Of a DNA stretch of 64,000 nucleotides, positions 9,939 to 23,238 are shown in pieces. The stretch comes from Prinsepia uniflora (lineage: Eukaryota; Streptophyta; Magnoliopsida; Rosales; Rosaceae). The number at the start of each line of letters is the position of its first letter. Position 1 is the stretch's first letter. The notes under the pieces were generated by a model, which saw nothing but the letters and a program-made list of their open reading frames with translations, was not told the origin of the DNA and made no database searches. The stretch is taken from positions 38,224,194 through 38,288,193 of the forward strand of contig CM064870.1 of the NCBI GenBank assembly GCA_032719365.1. The letters run 5' to 3'. Made by a program: the position numbers and the translations under genes.

Positions 9939-12900
9939 AGTGAAATAAATAAGGGTACTGTTCTCGCATCAAGTCCTCGGGTTCCCAAGTAGCTTCTTCG
10001 ACCTGATGATTTCGCCACAATACCTTCACTAAGGGAACCGTCTTCCTTCGCAACACTTTATCCTTCCGATCCAAAATTGCAACAGGTTGCTCTTCAAAAC
10101 TCAAGTCTTCCCTCAGTTCCACTGGTTGTGCTTCCAAAACATGCGAATCATCTCGAATATATTTCCGAAGCATGGAAACATGAAAGACATTATGTACCTT
10201 TTCCAAATCTGCTGGTAAGGCCAACCGATAAGCTACAGGACCAATCCGCTCCAAGATCTCATACGGTCCAATGTAACGAGGACTCAACTTCCCTCGTCTG
10301 CCAAATCGTACAATTCCCTTCCAAGGAGATAGCTTCAGGAAAACCCAGTCTCCAACAGCAAACTCCAAATCCCTGATCCTACGGTCAGCGTAGCTCTTTT
10401 GGCGGTCGTGCGCTGCCTTCAATCGATCCCTAATCAGTACCACTTTTTCCTGAGTAAGCTCCACCAGCTCAGAAGTAGTCAACCTCCTCTCACCAACCTC
10501 AGTCCAACACAATGGAGTTCGACACTGCCGTCCATACAAAGCCTCGTAAGGAGCCATCCCAATGCTCTCCTGAAAACTATTATTGTAAGCGAACTCCATC
10601 AAAGGCAGATGTGATTCCCAAGTACCCTGAAACTGAAGCACACAAGCTCGCATCATATCCTCGAGAATCTGAATAGTCCGCTCAGACTGCCCATCGGTCT
10701 GAGGATGAAAAGCAGTACTGAAGTGTAATTTAGTCCCAAAAGCTTCCTGTAAGCTCTGCCAAAAACGAGAAGTGAATCTCGGATCTCTATCAGATACTAT
10801 CGACTCCGGAGTCCCATGCAATCGAATAATCTCATTAATAAACAACTGTGCAAACTGTTCCAGCCTGAAGTTCTCCCGTACTGGCAAGAAATGAGCAGAC
10901 TTCGTAAGTCGATCCACAACAACCCATACACCATCGTGTCCCTTCGGTGTTCTCGGAAGCTTGAACACAAAATCCATAGTCAGGTGATCCCATTTCCACT
11001 CAGGAATCGGCAAAGGTTGCATTGCTCCATAAGGCCTCTGCCGCTTGGCTTTTACCTGTTGACAAATCAAACATCTACTGACATACTCTGCAATTTCACG
11101 TTTCATCCCTGACCACCAGTAATGCTCTCGAAGTGTACGATACATCTTGGTCCCACCAGGATGCATCGCATAAGCTGAACAGTGAGCCTCATCCAATATC
11201 ACCTTCTTCAAGACTTCATCCTCAGGTACACACAACCGTCCATTCTTAACCAAGGCTCCATCCTCATGGATCTCAAAATCCTGTCGTTCTCCAGCCTCGA
11301 CCTCAATCCGAATGATGCCCAGAATAGGGTCCTCAAACTGAGCATCAATCACCTGATCAATCAAAACGGGTCGCACATGGAAACTCGCTAGGAGTGCTCC
11401 CTGATCATCCACAGTCAACTCTACTCCCAACTTACGGAGCTCAACCAGCAAAGGTAACCGTACTGTCCTCAAATGCGACAAAGATCCAGCTGACTTCCTG
11501 CTCAAAGCATCGGCTACCACATTAGCCTTCCCTGGATGATACTCAATAGTACAGTCGTAATCCTTAAGTAACTCCAACCAACGGCGCTGTCTGAGGTTCA
11601 ATTCCTTTTGGGTGAACAAATACTTCAAACTCTTGTGGTCCGTAAAGATCCTGCACTTCTCACCGTACAAGTAATGTCGCCAAATCTTCAATGCATGAAC
11701 CACCGCAGCCAGTTCCAAATCATGTGTAGGGTAGTTCACCTCATGGGGTTTCAATTGCCGGGAAGCATAATCAATCACTTTCCCGTGCTGCATCAAGACA
11801 CAACCCAAACCTTGTAAAGAAGCGTCACTGTACACCTCGAACTCCCCACTATCATCTGGAAGGGCTAACACAGGAGCAGATGTCAACCGCCTTTAAAGCT
11901 CCTGGAAACTCTGTTCACAGTTCTCATCCCACTCAAACCGAACTCCCTTCCGTGTCAACCTCGTCAACGGTGCTGCAAGAATAGAAAAGCCCTCAATAAA
12001 ACGCCGGTAATACCCTGCCAAACCCAGAAAACTCCGAATTTCCGTCACCGTCTTAGGCTGTTCCCAATTGGCTACCGCCTCAACTTTCTGGGGATCCACA
12101 CGAATGCCCTCGGCCGAAATCACATGGCCAAGAAATCCAACACTGGTCAACCAGAACTGACACTTACTGAGCTTCGCATACAACTGATGCTCCCTCAACG
12201 TTTTAAGCACGATCCTCAGATGTTTCTCATGCGCCTTCGCACTCTTCGAATACACCAAAATATCATCAATGAAAACAATCACAAAACGATCCAAGTAGGG
12301 CCGGAACACTCGGTTCATAAGGTCCATAAAAGCTGTTGGGGCATTAGTCAAACCAAAAGGCATCACCACAAACTCATAGTGACCGTACCTGGTCCGGAAA
12401 GCTGTCTTCGGTATATCCTCCTCTTTAACCCGTAACTGGTGATAGCCGGAGCGAAGATCAATCTTCGAGAAATACTGTGCTCCCTTGAGCTGGTCAAACA
12501 AATCATCAATCCGGGGTAGGGGGTACTTATTCCGAATAGTTACCTTATTCAGTTGCCTGTAATCCACACACAATCTCAATCCTCCATCCTTTTTCTTGAC
12601 AAACAAAACAGGTGCTCCCCAAGGTGACGTACTCGGTCGAATAAATCCTATATCGACCAACTCTTGCAACTGGGCCTTAAGTTCCCTCAATTCGGCAGGT
12701 GCCATACGATAAGGAGTCTGAGAAATAGGCTGTGTACCTGGTAGAAGCTCAATCGTAAACTCAAGATCTCGGTGTGGGGGTAGTCCTGGCAACTCCTCGG
12801 GAAAAACGTCGGGAAACTCCCGTACCACTGGTATATCCTCCGCCCTCTCTGGCGTAGCACGCGTATCCACCACATGAGCTAAGTAACCCTGGCACCCCTT

Positions 12901-14388
12901 CCGTAACAGTTTACTAGCCTCGAGTGCCGAAATAACTCCCGTAGGAAGTGCACGCTGATCCCCCTGAAATGTAGTCTCTGGTAATCCGGGACTCCGAAAA
13001 GTCACTCTCCTATCGAAACATTCGATAGAAGCATGATGTCTCGTCAACCAGTCCATACCCAAGATCACATCAAAGTCCCGTAAATCTAAGAGTAACAAAT
13101 CTGCCAGTAACTCCACCTGGCCTACCAGTACCGGACACTCTCTCAAAACCTGAGTCACTACCAACACCTCCCCAGTAGGTGTACTCACTCCTAACGCACA
13201 ATCCAAAGTAGACACCTCCCTCTCCTTAACCAGACTACAACTCCGAGCTATAAATGAATGGGTAGCCCCGGGATCTATCAAAGCAAAAACAGTGTGACCA
13301 AGTATGGTGAGTGTACCTGTCACCACTCCCGGTGCTGACCTAGCCTCCTGCTGAGTCATCGCAAAAACTCGCGCCTGAGGTCCCGATGACCTGCCGCGCC
13401 CTCTGGAACTGCTCGTGGCACCTCCGCCACCCCTAGGGCATGCCGCCCCTGATACTGATGCAGTACTCCGCCCGGGTTCTGCTGCACCTCTGCCTGCTCC
13501 ACCCTCCGTAGCTAACAATGGGCACTCCCGACGGAAATGTCCTCGCTCCCCACAGTAGAAGCAAGTGTCTCTACCGGGTCCACCGGTATGCCTCCCTGTA
13601 AAAGCCACTGAAGTCGCACTCGCCTGAGGAGTCGGCTGTGACCTAGCTCCTCGAAATCCTGAGCCCTGGAAACTGCCTGGTCTGCCATACCGGGCTCCAC
13701 CAGCCGATAATGATCCACCAAAATTACCCCGTTTCGGGGGCCTCTGACTCGATGCTCCTGGGAATGACTGCTCTCGGCGTCGAACACTGCCCGAATACTG
13801 TGGTCGAGCAGGTAAACTGGCCTCCACCCTGACAGCAGCATCAGACAACTCTCGGAAAGTAGCAAAAGAGCCGGCTGTCACTATGGCCCTGATCTCTCCC
13901 CGGAGACCCAACTCAAACCGGCGGCACTTCTCCGCCTCAGTCGCCACAAATGCAGGAGCAAAACGAGATAGCATCTGGAACCTCTGCTCATACTCAGCAA
14001 CTGTCAAGTTTCCTTGCTTCAAGTGAAGGAATTCCGCTTCCTTCGCATCCCTGAAAGAACGGGGATAGTACTGATCTAGAAACCTCTCCCGGAAAGTCTC
14101 CCAGGTCACAGTATGTGCATCCCAGCCGGACAGTTCCAGCGTATACCACCACTCGTAGGCAGCTCCATCCAACAGAAAAGTGGCTAACAATACCCGATCC
14201 TCGGGAGGACAGTGCATCACCCCAAAAATACGTTCTAGTCGGGTGATCCATCGGTGAGCTTCCTCGGGATCAGCCCCACCGCTGAACGTAGTAGCCCCAA
14301 GCCTCTGGGCTCTCTCGATCGAAGCACTCTCAGTCCCACTCGCCGCTTCATCTTCAGGTCGTGGAGGGGGTTCACGTCTCGGAGGCAT
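9937..14388 (-). CDS. gag-pol: gag-pol polyprotein of inner Tekay chromovirus, one internal TAA
   Basis: A single frame of about 1,480 codons encodes all proteins needed for retrotransposition in Tekay/Del elements. ATG at 14388 (MPPRREPPP) starts about 75 bp inside the primer site. Domains in order: gag with a DUF4219/retrotrans-gag-like core; CCHC knuckle [14 protein letters not shown] (residues 276-289); aspartic protease IDPGATHSF (Asp about 372); RT with motif [11 protein letters not shown] (Asp about 644) and FIDD near 707; RNase [10 protein letters not shown] and TDHKSLKYL; integrase HHCC and DDE (TMDF, VSDRDP, GQSE); and a C-terminal chromodomain ([16 protein letters not shown]), which in this clade guides integration to heterochromatin. 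TAA at 11895-11893 (codon 832) lies between RT and RNase H with the same frame on both sides. I infer a recent nonsense change rather than a designed stop. Otherwise catalytic residues look intact. Confidence 0.95.
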
Positions 14389-14461
14389 GATCAATCGTAC
14401 GCTGAAAGAGGCATAGAGTTAGTATAACAACCTAGACCCAACACAAATTGACGCAACCTAT

Positions 14462-14473
14462 GCTCTGATACCA
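14462..14473 (-). other. Primer-binding site of inner element (tRNA-iMet)
   Basis: GCTCTGATACCA on + is TGGTATCAGAGC on the minus strand, two bases from the 5' LTR at 14476. Confidence 0.93.
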
Positions 14474-14475
14474 AT

Positions 14476-17207
14476 TGTCAGGACCCGTCCCAAATATCAC
14501 CTCGATACTCGGGATGAACCCTGCTCCCGTCTGACAATCATACTTACAATACCAAAAAGAAACTTAATACAACTATAAGCATAACCATCAGACGAAGGAG
14601 TAAATATATACCACAGTAAGTCAGAGCATAGTTCTACAAAATGGGCACCAAAAGTCCTACAAGTCCAAGTCCGCAACGGAAGAACGTCGGAAGCCCTATG
14701 CCTCGATATCTGCCTCAACGTTCACCCCAGCGCTATCACCACGACCTGGAGGGAAAATTAAAAACAAAAGGTGTGAGTGGACCAAAAAGAATGAAAGTTT
14801 TAAAACCGTTTACCAGCAAATCAACGTAAGGAAATAAAATCATTTGTTCCCTCCGGTTTAAAACCAGGCATGCCAATGAAGTATTAGAAAAACCATAATA
14901 TGAACATCATAAGAAACAGAGACACTATAAATACCATAAGAAACAGATACACTATAAAACATCATAAGAAACCAGAGTATAACCCGATCAAACCTGCTGG
15001 ACCTATCCGAGTCTTTAAACTCAACCAGGCCTCACATATCAATCCGAGTCTTTAAACTCCCGAGTCTTTAAACTCAATAGGCCTATGGGGGTAATATCAT
15101 AATATCCGAGTCTTTAAACTCCCGAGTCTTTAAACTCAATCCGGGCCCGTCCCCCATCAATATCAATCCGGGTCTTTAAACCCATATCCAGATCCAGCAA
15201 ATCCAATCCATATCCAGTGTAAAACCAATTCAAAATCCATCGCCAAATCCGAATTCGAAATCCCCGGTTTGAAGCCCTTCCGGCGTTCAGAACCGACATT
15301 CCGAACCCAAATCCGGAAAATCCATTTCCATACCAAAAACCATAAGAAATCCCTAACCATGTTTCATAACCCATTTACCATCATCAGAAAACAGTTATAG
15401 GGTGAATTTCTCAAATATAGCATCAAAATCTGAAAACCGGCTTTTCTCGAAAAACGTGTAAAACCCCGAAAATATCTCGAAAAACGTGCAAACATCTCAA
15501 TCACGTATAACCATCATTTAAAGCATAAAAACACACATAGAATCATAAAACAGTAATTAAAACAGTTTGGCATGCTCGGAAATAAGAAAGAGTCCACTCA
15601 CAGTTTACGACACGTCACTCGCGCTCCGTGCGCTCCTCAACCGTCTCTGGTGTCTCCCGTCCTGTCAATAGATACCAAATAGGGTCACAATAACATCAAG
15701 GATACCTTCCCTATTTTCCCCAATTTTTCGGGAATTTAATAATATTTTAATCATAAACCCTAAACCGTACGGATTCCCGAACCATTCCGTAACACCGTCC
15801 GATTAACCCGAAAACTGTACCATTGGATTCCTTAGGACATTTAGAGTTAAACTCATGTTGGACGCTTAACCGGATTCCTTCCCACGCGCCCCCACGCGCC
15901 GCCCAAAGTGGCTGCGCGTGGGCCTCACGCGCCTGCTACAGTCCATCTTCAACCTCGAGTCAACCGGTTCAACTGTGTTGAACCGGCGTGACCGGTTCTC
16001 CGCCGTTCACCCACCATTCTTCTCCATTTCAATACCACTAGCTTCGTCCAGTCCCCTGCAATCAAACCCAGTCCTAAAAGCCAGAAATCACGGCCTAAAA
16101 TCCTTCGTCTTCAACCTCGAAAAAACTTGCCCGTGGGCTCTGTTTTCCTTCCCGGCCGTCCACAGCTTCCCCCTTCACGGTGGTGATACCAGCACCACCC
16201 TAGGACCCTACTTAGTCCTACCCAACTCACAGAATCCGTCGATTCATCCCCGAAGTCCACGACTTCAAGTTTGAAACTCACGGCTAAAACAGGGTACAAC
16301 GGACCAGCCGTCGAACCACCAGCCACCGTGAACCTCCCGTCACGGCAACCACCACAAACGACGCCTAAGACCTCCCTGAACAGCACCCTGACCTCCTAAT
16401 CCCTCGACTCTAAGCCCAACGTCACGACTTTGCATTTGAAAAATCCACGAAAAACAGAGTAAACGGGCTTACCTTTCGATTCCGGCGCCGCCGTGAGAAC
16501 CGTCACTCACCACGGTGCTCGTGGGACTCCCCTCAACCTCCTGAGTCTCCTACCGCCTTGGTTTGCCTCACCACACGGCACAACAGCCTCCACCGTCCAC
16601 GGTCTCCCCTGTTTTCCTCAACATTCGCCGCACCACCACCGTGCCACCGTGCACGATTCCAGTCCCAAAACACGATCAGCACCTCACCCACGTCTCTCTG
16701 TCACTCTCACCAGTCACTCCTCACTCTCCCTAGCCTCCAGATCGATCACCGCCTCACCCAAACTCCTCTCTGTTTTCAGTTTCCTTCGAATTGGTGCACG
16801 GTTCAAAAATAACCAAGTGTGGCCGTGCACACTTAAGTTCCTCCTAGAACCATCTAGGGTCCCCCACGTGTCCATCAGCAATTGGCCAGCCCAAAATATC
16901 TGCCACTTGCCCTTATCTGATTGGGCTGAGGAAAAATGACCAAAATGCCCCTCCTGCACAAAATTACCATTTTGCCCTCAGACTTTCCAGACCCGTATCT
17001 TTTCCGTCCGACGTCCAATGACAGCGTGCCGCCTGTCTACGGACTCGTGACGTCCTAACCTACGTCACGGTCAAAGGCTAACACTCATCCAATCAATCGT
17101 ACAAAAAGTCAACTTTCCATTTACTATTCACAGGGGCAAAATCGTCCTTTTTACAAAACTTCACAGAAATTACATTTTTACCCTTCCCGTAGGTACGGGT
17201 TGTTACA
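14476..17207 (-). mobile_element. 5' LTR of inner element
   Basis: Same length (2,732 bp) as the 3' LTR and identical except for three substitutions seen by eye. As the upstream LTR it should hold the active promoter. The GTGAGTGGAC/GTCCACTCAC pair is at 14773-14782 and 15592-15601. Confidence 0.95.
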
Positions 17208-17212
17208 CTTTT
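17208..17212. other. Target-site duplication CTTTT (right copy)
   Basis: Partner of 7165-7169. The outer LTR continues directly as TGATTGGTGGG. Confidence 0.95.
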
Positions 17213-19899
17213 TGATTGGTGGGTTAAATGGACTTTGACCTATGACCGTGGCGTAGTTCGGGACGTCACGAGTTCATAGACAGGTGGCACGTCCAATTCG
17301 GACGATCAGGGAAGAAGTTATGACTATCGGAAGTTCAGGGGCATTACCGTAAATTGGACGGTTGGGGCGAAAATGTTGACTTTTCACTTGACAACTAATT
17401 TCCACGCGACTCAAGGACCATTAGGTAGGTCTCGACGTCCTGAGTCCGTAGACAGGCGGCACGCCGAAATCGGACTTCGTACGGGGAAGTTATGGTCAGA
17501 AACGTGAAATCGGGAGGTTCGTGTCTCGGTTTTCGTGTCAAATATTTTATTCTGGAAATCTGATTGGAGGACACCTGGTGAGTGACAAGTGTCACTCACC
17601 CATTGGTTAGATTGGATCAAGCTCCACTAAGCATTTATTTAGAATTTAAATCACCTTTTAATCACAGCCCTTGATCTGAAAATCTCCAGATCTAATCCTC
17701 ACCATTGAATCTTAAGTCAGATTCAATCCTGGCCCTTGATTTCTTATAAATATTCTGTATTAAAACCATGCGACCATACACCTACATGTTCATTCTCTCA
17801 ACCCGATTAGCACGGTTACCTCTTGGAACAACTCACCAGCACCTCACCACTCAACCTCACACCCCAGGCAGCCAACAACCACCCCCAGACGCCGGCCACC
17901 ACTCCACAGCCACCCTGCACGGCCGGATTTCCCCCAGACCCGAGAAGAAACCCGAACAACCCAAACCACCCAAACCATCCAAATCTTCACACCTGGATTC
18001 GAACCAACGTACGGTTGGGTTCACTGTGACGACAGGATGGCCCAGGAACTAACTAGGCGGCGTACGGCGGCGACACGGCGGCGGTAGGACGAAAAACCCG
18101 TGAGTGCCCAATTTCCTTCCCTACTTCGAAACGTCCGTTTTTGACGTTGGAATTGTTTGGTTGTTGTTATGACACATTTAGGGGACCTTGACGACCAGTT
18201 TGAACCAAGGACCGTGGCTGAAAACTCGACGACTCGCTGGAGAAGATAACCAGAACCGGCAGCCAACCTTCCCGTCGATTTTCAGGTAGCTTATTCAACC
18301 TAGAATCTAGTTTTATTTGCACAGAACCATTGATGAGGTAGAGACGAGTCCATAGGAACAAATCCCACCTGAAATGGTGGTCGGAATCACGATCTGTGAT
18401 CGGGTCCAGCCGTGGGTCTACGGTGACCCGGTTCTCTGACCCGGTTACTGTAGCTGATGACGTCATAAGGCTGACGTCATCATGCTGACGTCATCATGTC
18501 AGAAACTGTCAGACCAGGGACCAATGGACTGCTGACACGTGTCCTCTGACACTGTCAGTGATGACGTCATGCTGACGTCAGCAGTGACGTCATGCTGACG
18601 TCAGCAGTACTGTAGCACTGTTGACCAGAGGGTTGACCAGGCTCGTGGGGGCGCGTGTGAACAGTAATTTTGGTGGGACCACCACCATTCTTTAGGTTTC
18701 GACGATCTGGATCCAATGGTGGTGGTTTCGGGTCGATCGGAGATCATTTAGTTGGTCAAAATGAGGTTTATTACCTTGGGAAGCGCGTTCGGGCGGCTTT
18801 TCCGTGCCGGTTTCGGTCTAGGGTTTCATGGTTAAATGTTAGGGGTTTGTATTGACCTTTACGTATACTTTGGATATGACAGGGATTGTACAATTGTAAC
18901 CGGACGAGGGTATACGCTCGGTTTTCAGCAGGATTGTACAGTGAGTGGGCCGTTTTCTTAAACCCTTGCGTGCATAAATGTTTTCTGGTTTATTATACAT
19001 ATTCACATGCTAAAAACAAATAATGGTTTTGATGATATGGAAATTATGGTTATGACACGTTTCACGGTATTTGGGCTTGAGACCCGTCTGATGAAACTTA
19101 ATGATTGGTTCGGATTTTATCTATGTAAATATATGCTTTGCATGTGGATATCAATAAAATGTATTTGGTACTGCACTGTATAGATTCATCCATATGATAC
19201 TGTCTCCTCCGGATGAGGTACCCCGGAGAGGTCACGGACGTCTAGAACGTCCAGCGTCTATGACGCTAAGCGTCGGGGATGCTGTACCCGAACGGGGTTC
19301 GGGGATTGAACTCGGAATTGAGACCCGAGTGGCACGCGTAGCCTTGTGATTGTGACCTTATTGGACATCAGGGACGTCAAACATCAGGGATGTCGGATTG
19401 GAGTGTATAGTGCAGTGGCTAAAATTTTACTTATGGTTTTATTACATGCCTTATGGTTCATATTATATGATTTATGGTTTTAAATAATGATGCATGCATG
19501 TTTGGAAAATGGAAGGGGTAAATTATATGTTTTACTTATCAAACGATTTTATAAACTTGAGTTTTGGTCCACTCACCCTTAATGTTTTGGTAACCCCTCC
19601 AGGTCGTGATACTGAGGTAGAGGAGGAACCTGAGGCCGAGGCATATATCTACTTCTGCGTACCTGAACCCCTGCTGGGTGGTTTACCCGCAGGTTTGTGT
19701 TAGAGTCGTGCTCGCAACTTGTAATTTTGGATTTCATCCCTTGTCTGACATCTGTTTAATTCGGATTTGATGTATAACTTTAATTTGGTTATTTATGCAT
19801 TTGATGTTTGAGGTTAAAATTGGTATGAATTATTGGGTGTCAGACGGGAGCAGGGCACGTCCCCTTGTGGTCCCTGTGGGGTCGGGGCGGGTCTTGTCA
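17213..19899 (+). mobile_element. 3' LTR of outer element, second segment
   Basis: It continues the LTR interrupted at 7169 and ends ...TTGTCA at 19899, giving about 2,785 bp in total. A better TATA-like box (TTATAAATATT near 17746) survives here than in the 5' copy (TTATGCATATT). Seven TGACGTCA sites lie at 18458-18603 and the hairpin array at about 19220-19420. GTGAGTGG is at 18941 and CCACTCAC at 19569, followed by a CTCCAG acceptor-like site at 19602. The 5 bp after the LTR are ATAAC; the matching left flank is off-window. Confidence 0.93.
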
Positions 19900-20091
19900 A
19901 TAACTATCAAATGGGAGCAGGATTCTTCAAGTTTGTCTAGCTGTATCGGGAGGGATCCTGTTATGGGTTATACAAGAAAGTTGAGCTAAAGTCAATAGAG
20001 GCGCAAAAGAATTCAAGAAAAACTGTTTGGAGGTTGTGGTTTGAACTACGTTGAGTAAATTTTGGGGACAAAATTTGTTTAAGGGGTAGAT
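19900..20091 (+). mobile_element. 3' internal tail of a third LTR element
   Basis: About 190 bp of element tail ending in the stem AAATTTT / AAAATTT (20057-20063 and 20070-20076) and a purine tract TTTAAGGGGTAGA abutting an LTR start. The outer Tekay element inserted into it. No coding frame is recognisable. Confidence 0.75.
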
Positions 20092-21696
20092 TGTTACAAC
20101 TTACTCCGTAAAAAGGAAACTGAAAAATCTACAATGCGAAAAATACCCCTAGTGGTACCTCGAACCTTGGAGATATTTTGAGTGTATTTTAGGATGATAT
20201 GCTAATTTTTAAATAGAGTCCATGTCTTGGGGTTAAGCTCAAAAGATTTGAGGTCAAAAGACTTCGCTCATGATTGTTCACTTTTATTGGCCTATTTACT
20301 CAAGTCCACAACCCCAAGAAATATGATAATCTATACTTACACACTCCCAACACGCACCTACTTCTTACACTCACTTTCATCTACTTTCAATGAACATACA
20401 CACTATTCTCAAGCCACTTCCCCCCTCCCCTCCAAACTGAGAGCACACCCATTATGATCGTTGATCTTCTTTCAATCCAGTGCTCGTAAACATCTTCATG
20501 TTCCTTAGGCAACCATCATTCTGTTTATCTCACACTGAGGATGACGACCATCGTAAAAAGTGGTAGTTGTCGTGACCACCACCATGGTTCTCTTACATGG
20601 ATCCATAGACTTAGCCAAGAGAACCACCTTTTTGACTAGTTACGCCACTTACAATCCAACCATGACCTCGCGAACACTGCAGATTAATCCGTAGGTGTGT
20701 TTAGCTCATTGGAGTGGCCGTTGGAGTGGAAATCCAACTTCAAAGTCGTGAGGTCACATCAGTTTTGACAAAAATTCATGTAACCTCGAACCCCCTAACT
20801 TAGTGCATCATAATGCCCTTGTCGAGTGTGCAACAAAAAGCTAATTGTATGTCTAATTTGAGCAGTTACGACAATGGAGGAGGCGGCTAGAAATTGCAGA
20901 GTCACTGGGATTTGCATTGCACGCCATGGTTTATAGATTCAACCTTAGGAGGTTAGATCTTTGACCTCTCCTCGACATGGAAAATCAAACCATATGTTTG
21001 CATGCAGCGTTCAAGTCTATTTGGCCCTTAATCGAATCCTTACCGGTTTCTAGAAAGCTGAGGTGCACTGCAAGCTTCCAGCCATTTTCAACCAAGAAAG
21101 GTAATCCCTGAACTCTTAAACCCATCCAATACATGAGACCTTGATTAAATCTGAGTTTATTGGTGAAACCGTGAGAGAATCTGAAGTTTTCCCAAAATTC
21201 GACCGGTGTGAGTGGTGGTAATGACAATGTCTAATTATCCTCTCCAATGAGACTCTAACGACTGAATTTAACTGTCAGGATTGAATGATGTCGTTAAGTA
21301 TTGAGGGAATATGCTAATGATGTTAGCATATTTTGTTAAATGCTAATGACGTTAGCATATTTTGTAAAATACTAATGACATTATTAACTAACCTGACGAC
21401 GTTAAGTCCAATGAAATATTCTGATTCTGTTAGACTTGACGGGCCCTAACAAATTATTCCCCAAGAAACATTCCTGCGCGTGGGGACGCGTGACCACATC
21501 TGTGTTCCCAAAGGTCCAAGTATGTATGTCTGGTGGAAGAGCATATGCCTGGAAGGTTCCAGCTGGTAGGGTGTCATGGCTTCCGATCGGTGGTGATAAA
21601 CCACCTGCCTATCGGTAGCAGCAGCCAAGGCCCGCTCTGTTGTCTCTTCTACTCTCTCAGTTCTTCCCATATGGATTGGAGGATAGCGAGGGTATT
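20092..21696 (+). mobile_element. LTR start (TGTTACAAC) of third element and unassigned sequence
   Basis: The LTR clearly starts at 20092 after the purine tract; its end is not identified. The stretch has no recognisable gene. Short frames at 20227-20457 and 20985-21227 have no family signature. At 21308-21390 there is a small imperfect tandem of about 29 bp containing the palindrome-like GCTAATGAYGTTAGC. Confidence 0.55.
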
Positions 21697-23215
21697 TGAT
21701 AAGACTTCAATTAAGCATCATTTTATACATTTTATGCTTATCTTTGAATGTTTAAATGCCAAAAAAGGAGAAAACAATAACTTTTGTGAGAATTGTGCAA
21801 AATTAGATTAAGCTTGGAATTACGAGAATTTAGGCGAAAAAATCACCTCAATTGGAGTTATATTGAAGAAGTAATGATCGAATGAAATGAGGCCACCAAA
21901 AAGTTCAACAGATTTCGGTAGAAGCCTACCGAATCCTAAATGGCAGCTCAAATTCCACTCGGCCAGCGCCTACCAAAGTCTGAACCTCTATTTTGGTGTG
22001 TGCTTCCTGGAACCATTCAGCTTTCTTCAGCACGCGTCCACCAATGGCCCCAACAAAGGTTTGCTTGTTGACCTTGAATTTCTTAAGCCCTGTTTGGCGA
22101 GTGTCCACTGAACCATCAGCCCCTGCTATAGCGCTGTTGAACTGAGTTGACTGCGTGTTGACCGAGGGCTTCCCATCAACTTTGACCTATTTTGGTGGCT
22201 GACCACCGAAACTGCTCTTGAGGCTTTAAATCCGAGTTTTAGGCACATTTTAGGATAACTTGAAGTTGTTTTCACACCTATTCTCCATATTGTATTAGGA
22301 TTTCAATCCTATTTCCTTTTGTTTTATTATTTTCACTCCTTTTATTTGTAGGAAAAGTTTTTAATTAGATCCCTCTTATATTTAGGAAACCTTTTCCTTT
22401 TAGAATTAAATTGTAAACTCTTATTTATTTGGGGATTAATTTTCTCCTACAACAAGAGAGGCTTAGGTTAATTGTAAGGGTCGCTCATTCTTTGTACCAA
22501 AACTCTACTCAACCAATTTTCCCCTTTCATTATATTCAAGATTTCAAGTGTAAGAATAATTACACCATACTTCACCTTCTACACCTTCATCCATGACTAA
22601 GTTGAGGAGCCCTCACTTGTCTCACCAAAGAGTGCCCACTCACTTCGTATCCATAGGGAGCCCCGATGAGAAAAAGTGTAACACGACCTCTTTACCTTGT
22701 AGTTATTTCTTATGCTTGAATGTTGGCTATATGAATTGATTTCTAACAATATTCTTGGTTTTATGATTAGTATTGTTTCAATATTCTATGTGTTCTATGA
22801 TTCTAGTTTTTGTTATGTAGGGAGCCCCGAGTATAGGTCATTGAAAGTGTCGTCGGGAGCCCCGAGCATGCACTTAAGAGAATATGCAAGTAACTCGTAA
22901 GATTAAGATTATAGGAATTCGTCGGTTGAAGTTAATTCAATCATGAGTGAGTTAGGTTAAAGAAAATTTGACCATGTAAATAATAAATTAGGATAGTTTA
23001 GGGTAGTTAATCACATAGGATAAAAGAAACAATCAATTATCCCCTTAATTAATTAATCAAATGACAATCATGCTTAGGTACCCTCAATCTCCCTTTAAGA
23101 ACGATCCCTATTTACTAATGTTACATCTACAAAAAAAAGGTTTTTAATTGCATACGTTTCCTTAATTGTTGAGTGTGACTTTGTGTTTACTTTAATGTTT
23201 AGTTTTTACGTATCA
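21697..23215 (+). mobile_element. 5' LTR of Athila-type element
   Basis: It ends TATCA at 23215, five bases before a tRNA-Asp-type primer site, and a matching TGATA start lies at 21697; TGATA/TATCA are inverted ends. The 1,519-bp length fits Athila LTRs. Near 21915-21934 it holds a perfect stem TTCGGTAG / CTACCGAA. No 3' LTR partner is found in the window, so the start is provisional. Confidence 0.7.
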
Positions 23216-23220
23216 ATTTT

Positions 23221-23238
23221 TGGCGCCGTTACCGGGGA
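23221..23238 (+). other. Primer-binding site, tRNA-Asp type (Athila)
   Basis: TGGCGCCGTTACCGGGGA differs at one base from the canonical Athila/Tat primer site complementary to tRNA-Asp (family knowledge, recalled). Confidence 0.85.

Larger units (their letters stand above)
7170..17207 (-). mobile_element. Complete inner Tekay-type LTR retrotransposon, very young
   Basis: A 10,038-bp element in minus orientation with 2,732-bp LTRs at 7170-9901 and 14476-17207. It also has a primer site (14462-14473), gag-pol (14388 to 9937), a polypurine tract (about 9903-9918) and a perfect 5-bp target duplication. I see three differences between the LTRs: 7228/14534, 7379/14685 and 9813/17119. This implies recent insertion, certainly later than the outer element whose LTR it splits. 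The only obvious coding lesion is one in-frame TAA. Confidence 0.96.

Noticed and set aside
11893..11895. Programmed read-through separating RT from RNase H-integrase
   Set aside because: Tekay gag-pol is normally one frame, the outer homologue has a sense codon here, and the context does not match known read-through signals.
21201..21240. GTGAGTGG at 21208 as another LTR donor motif
   Set aside because: No partner CCACTCAC and no array nearby; likely chance.
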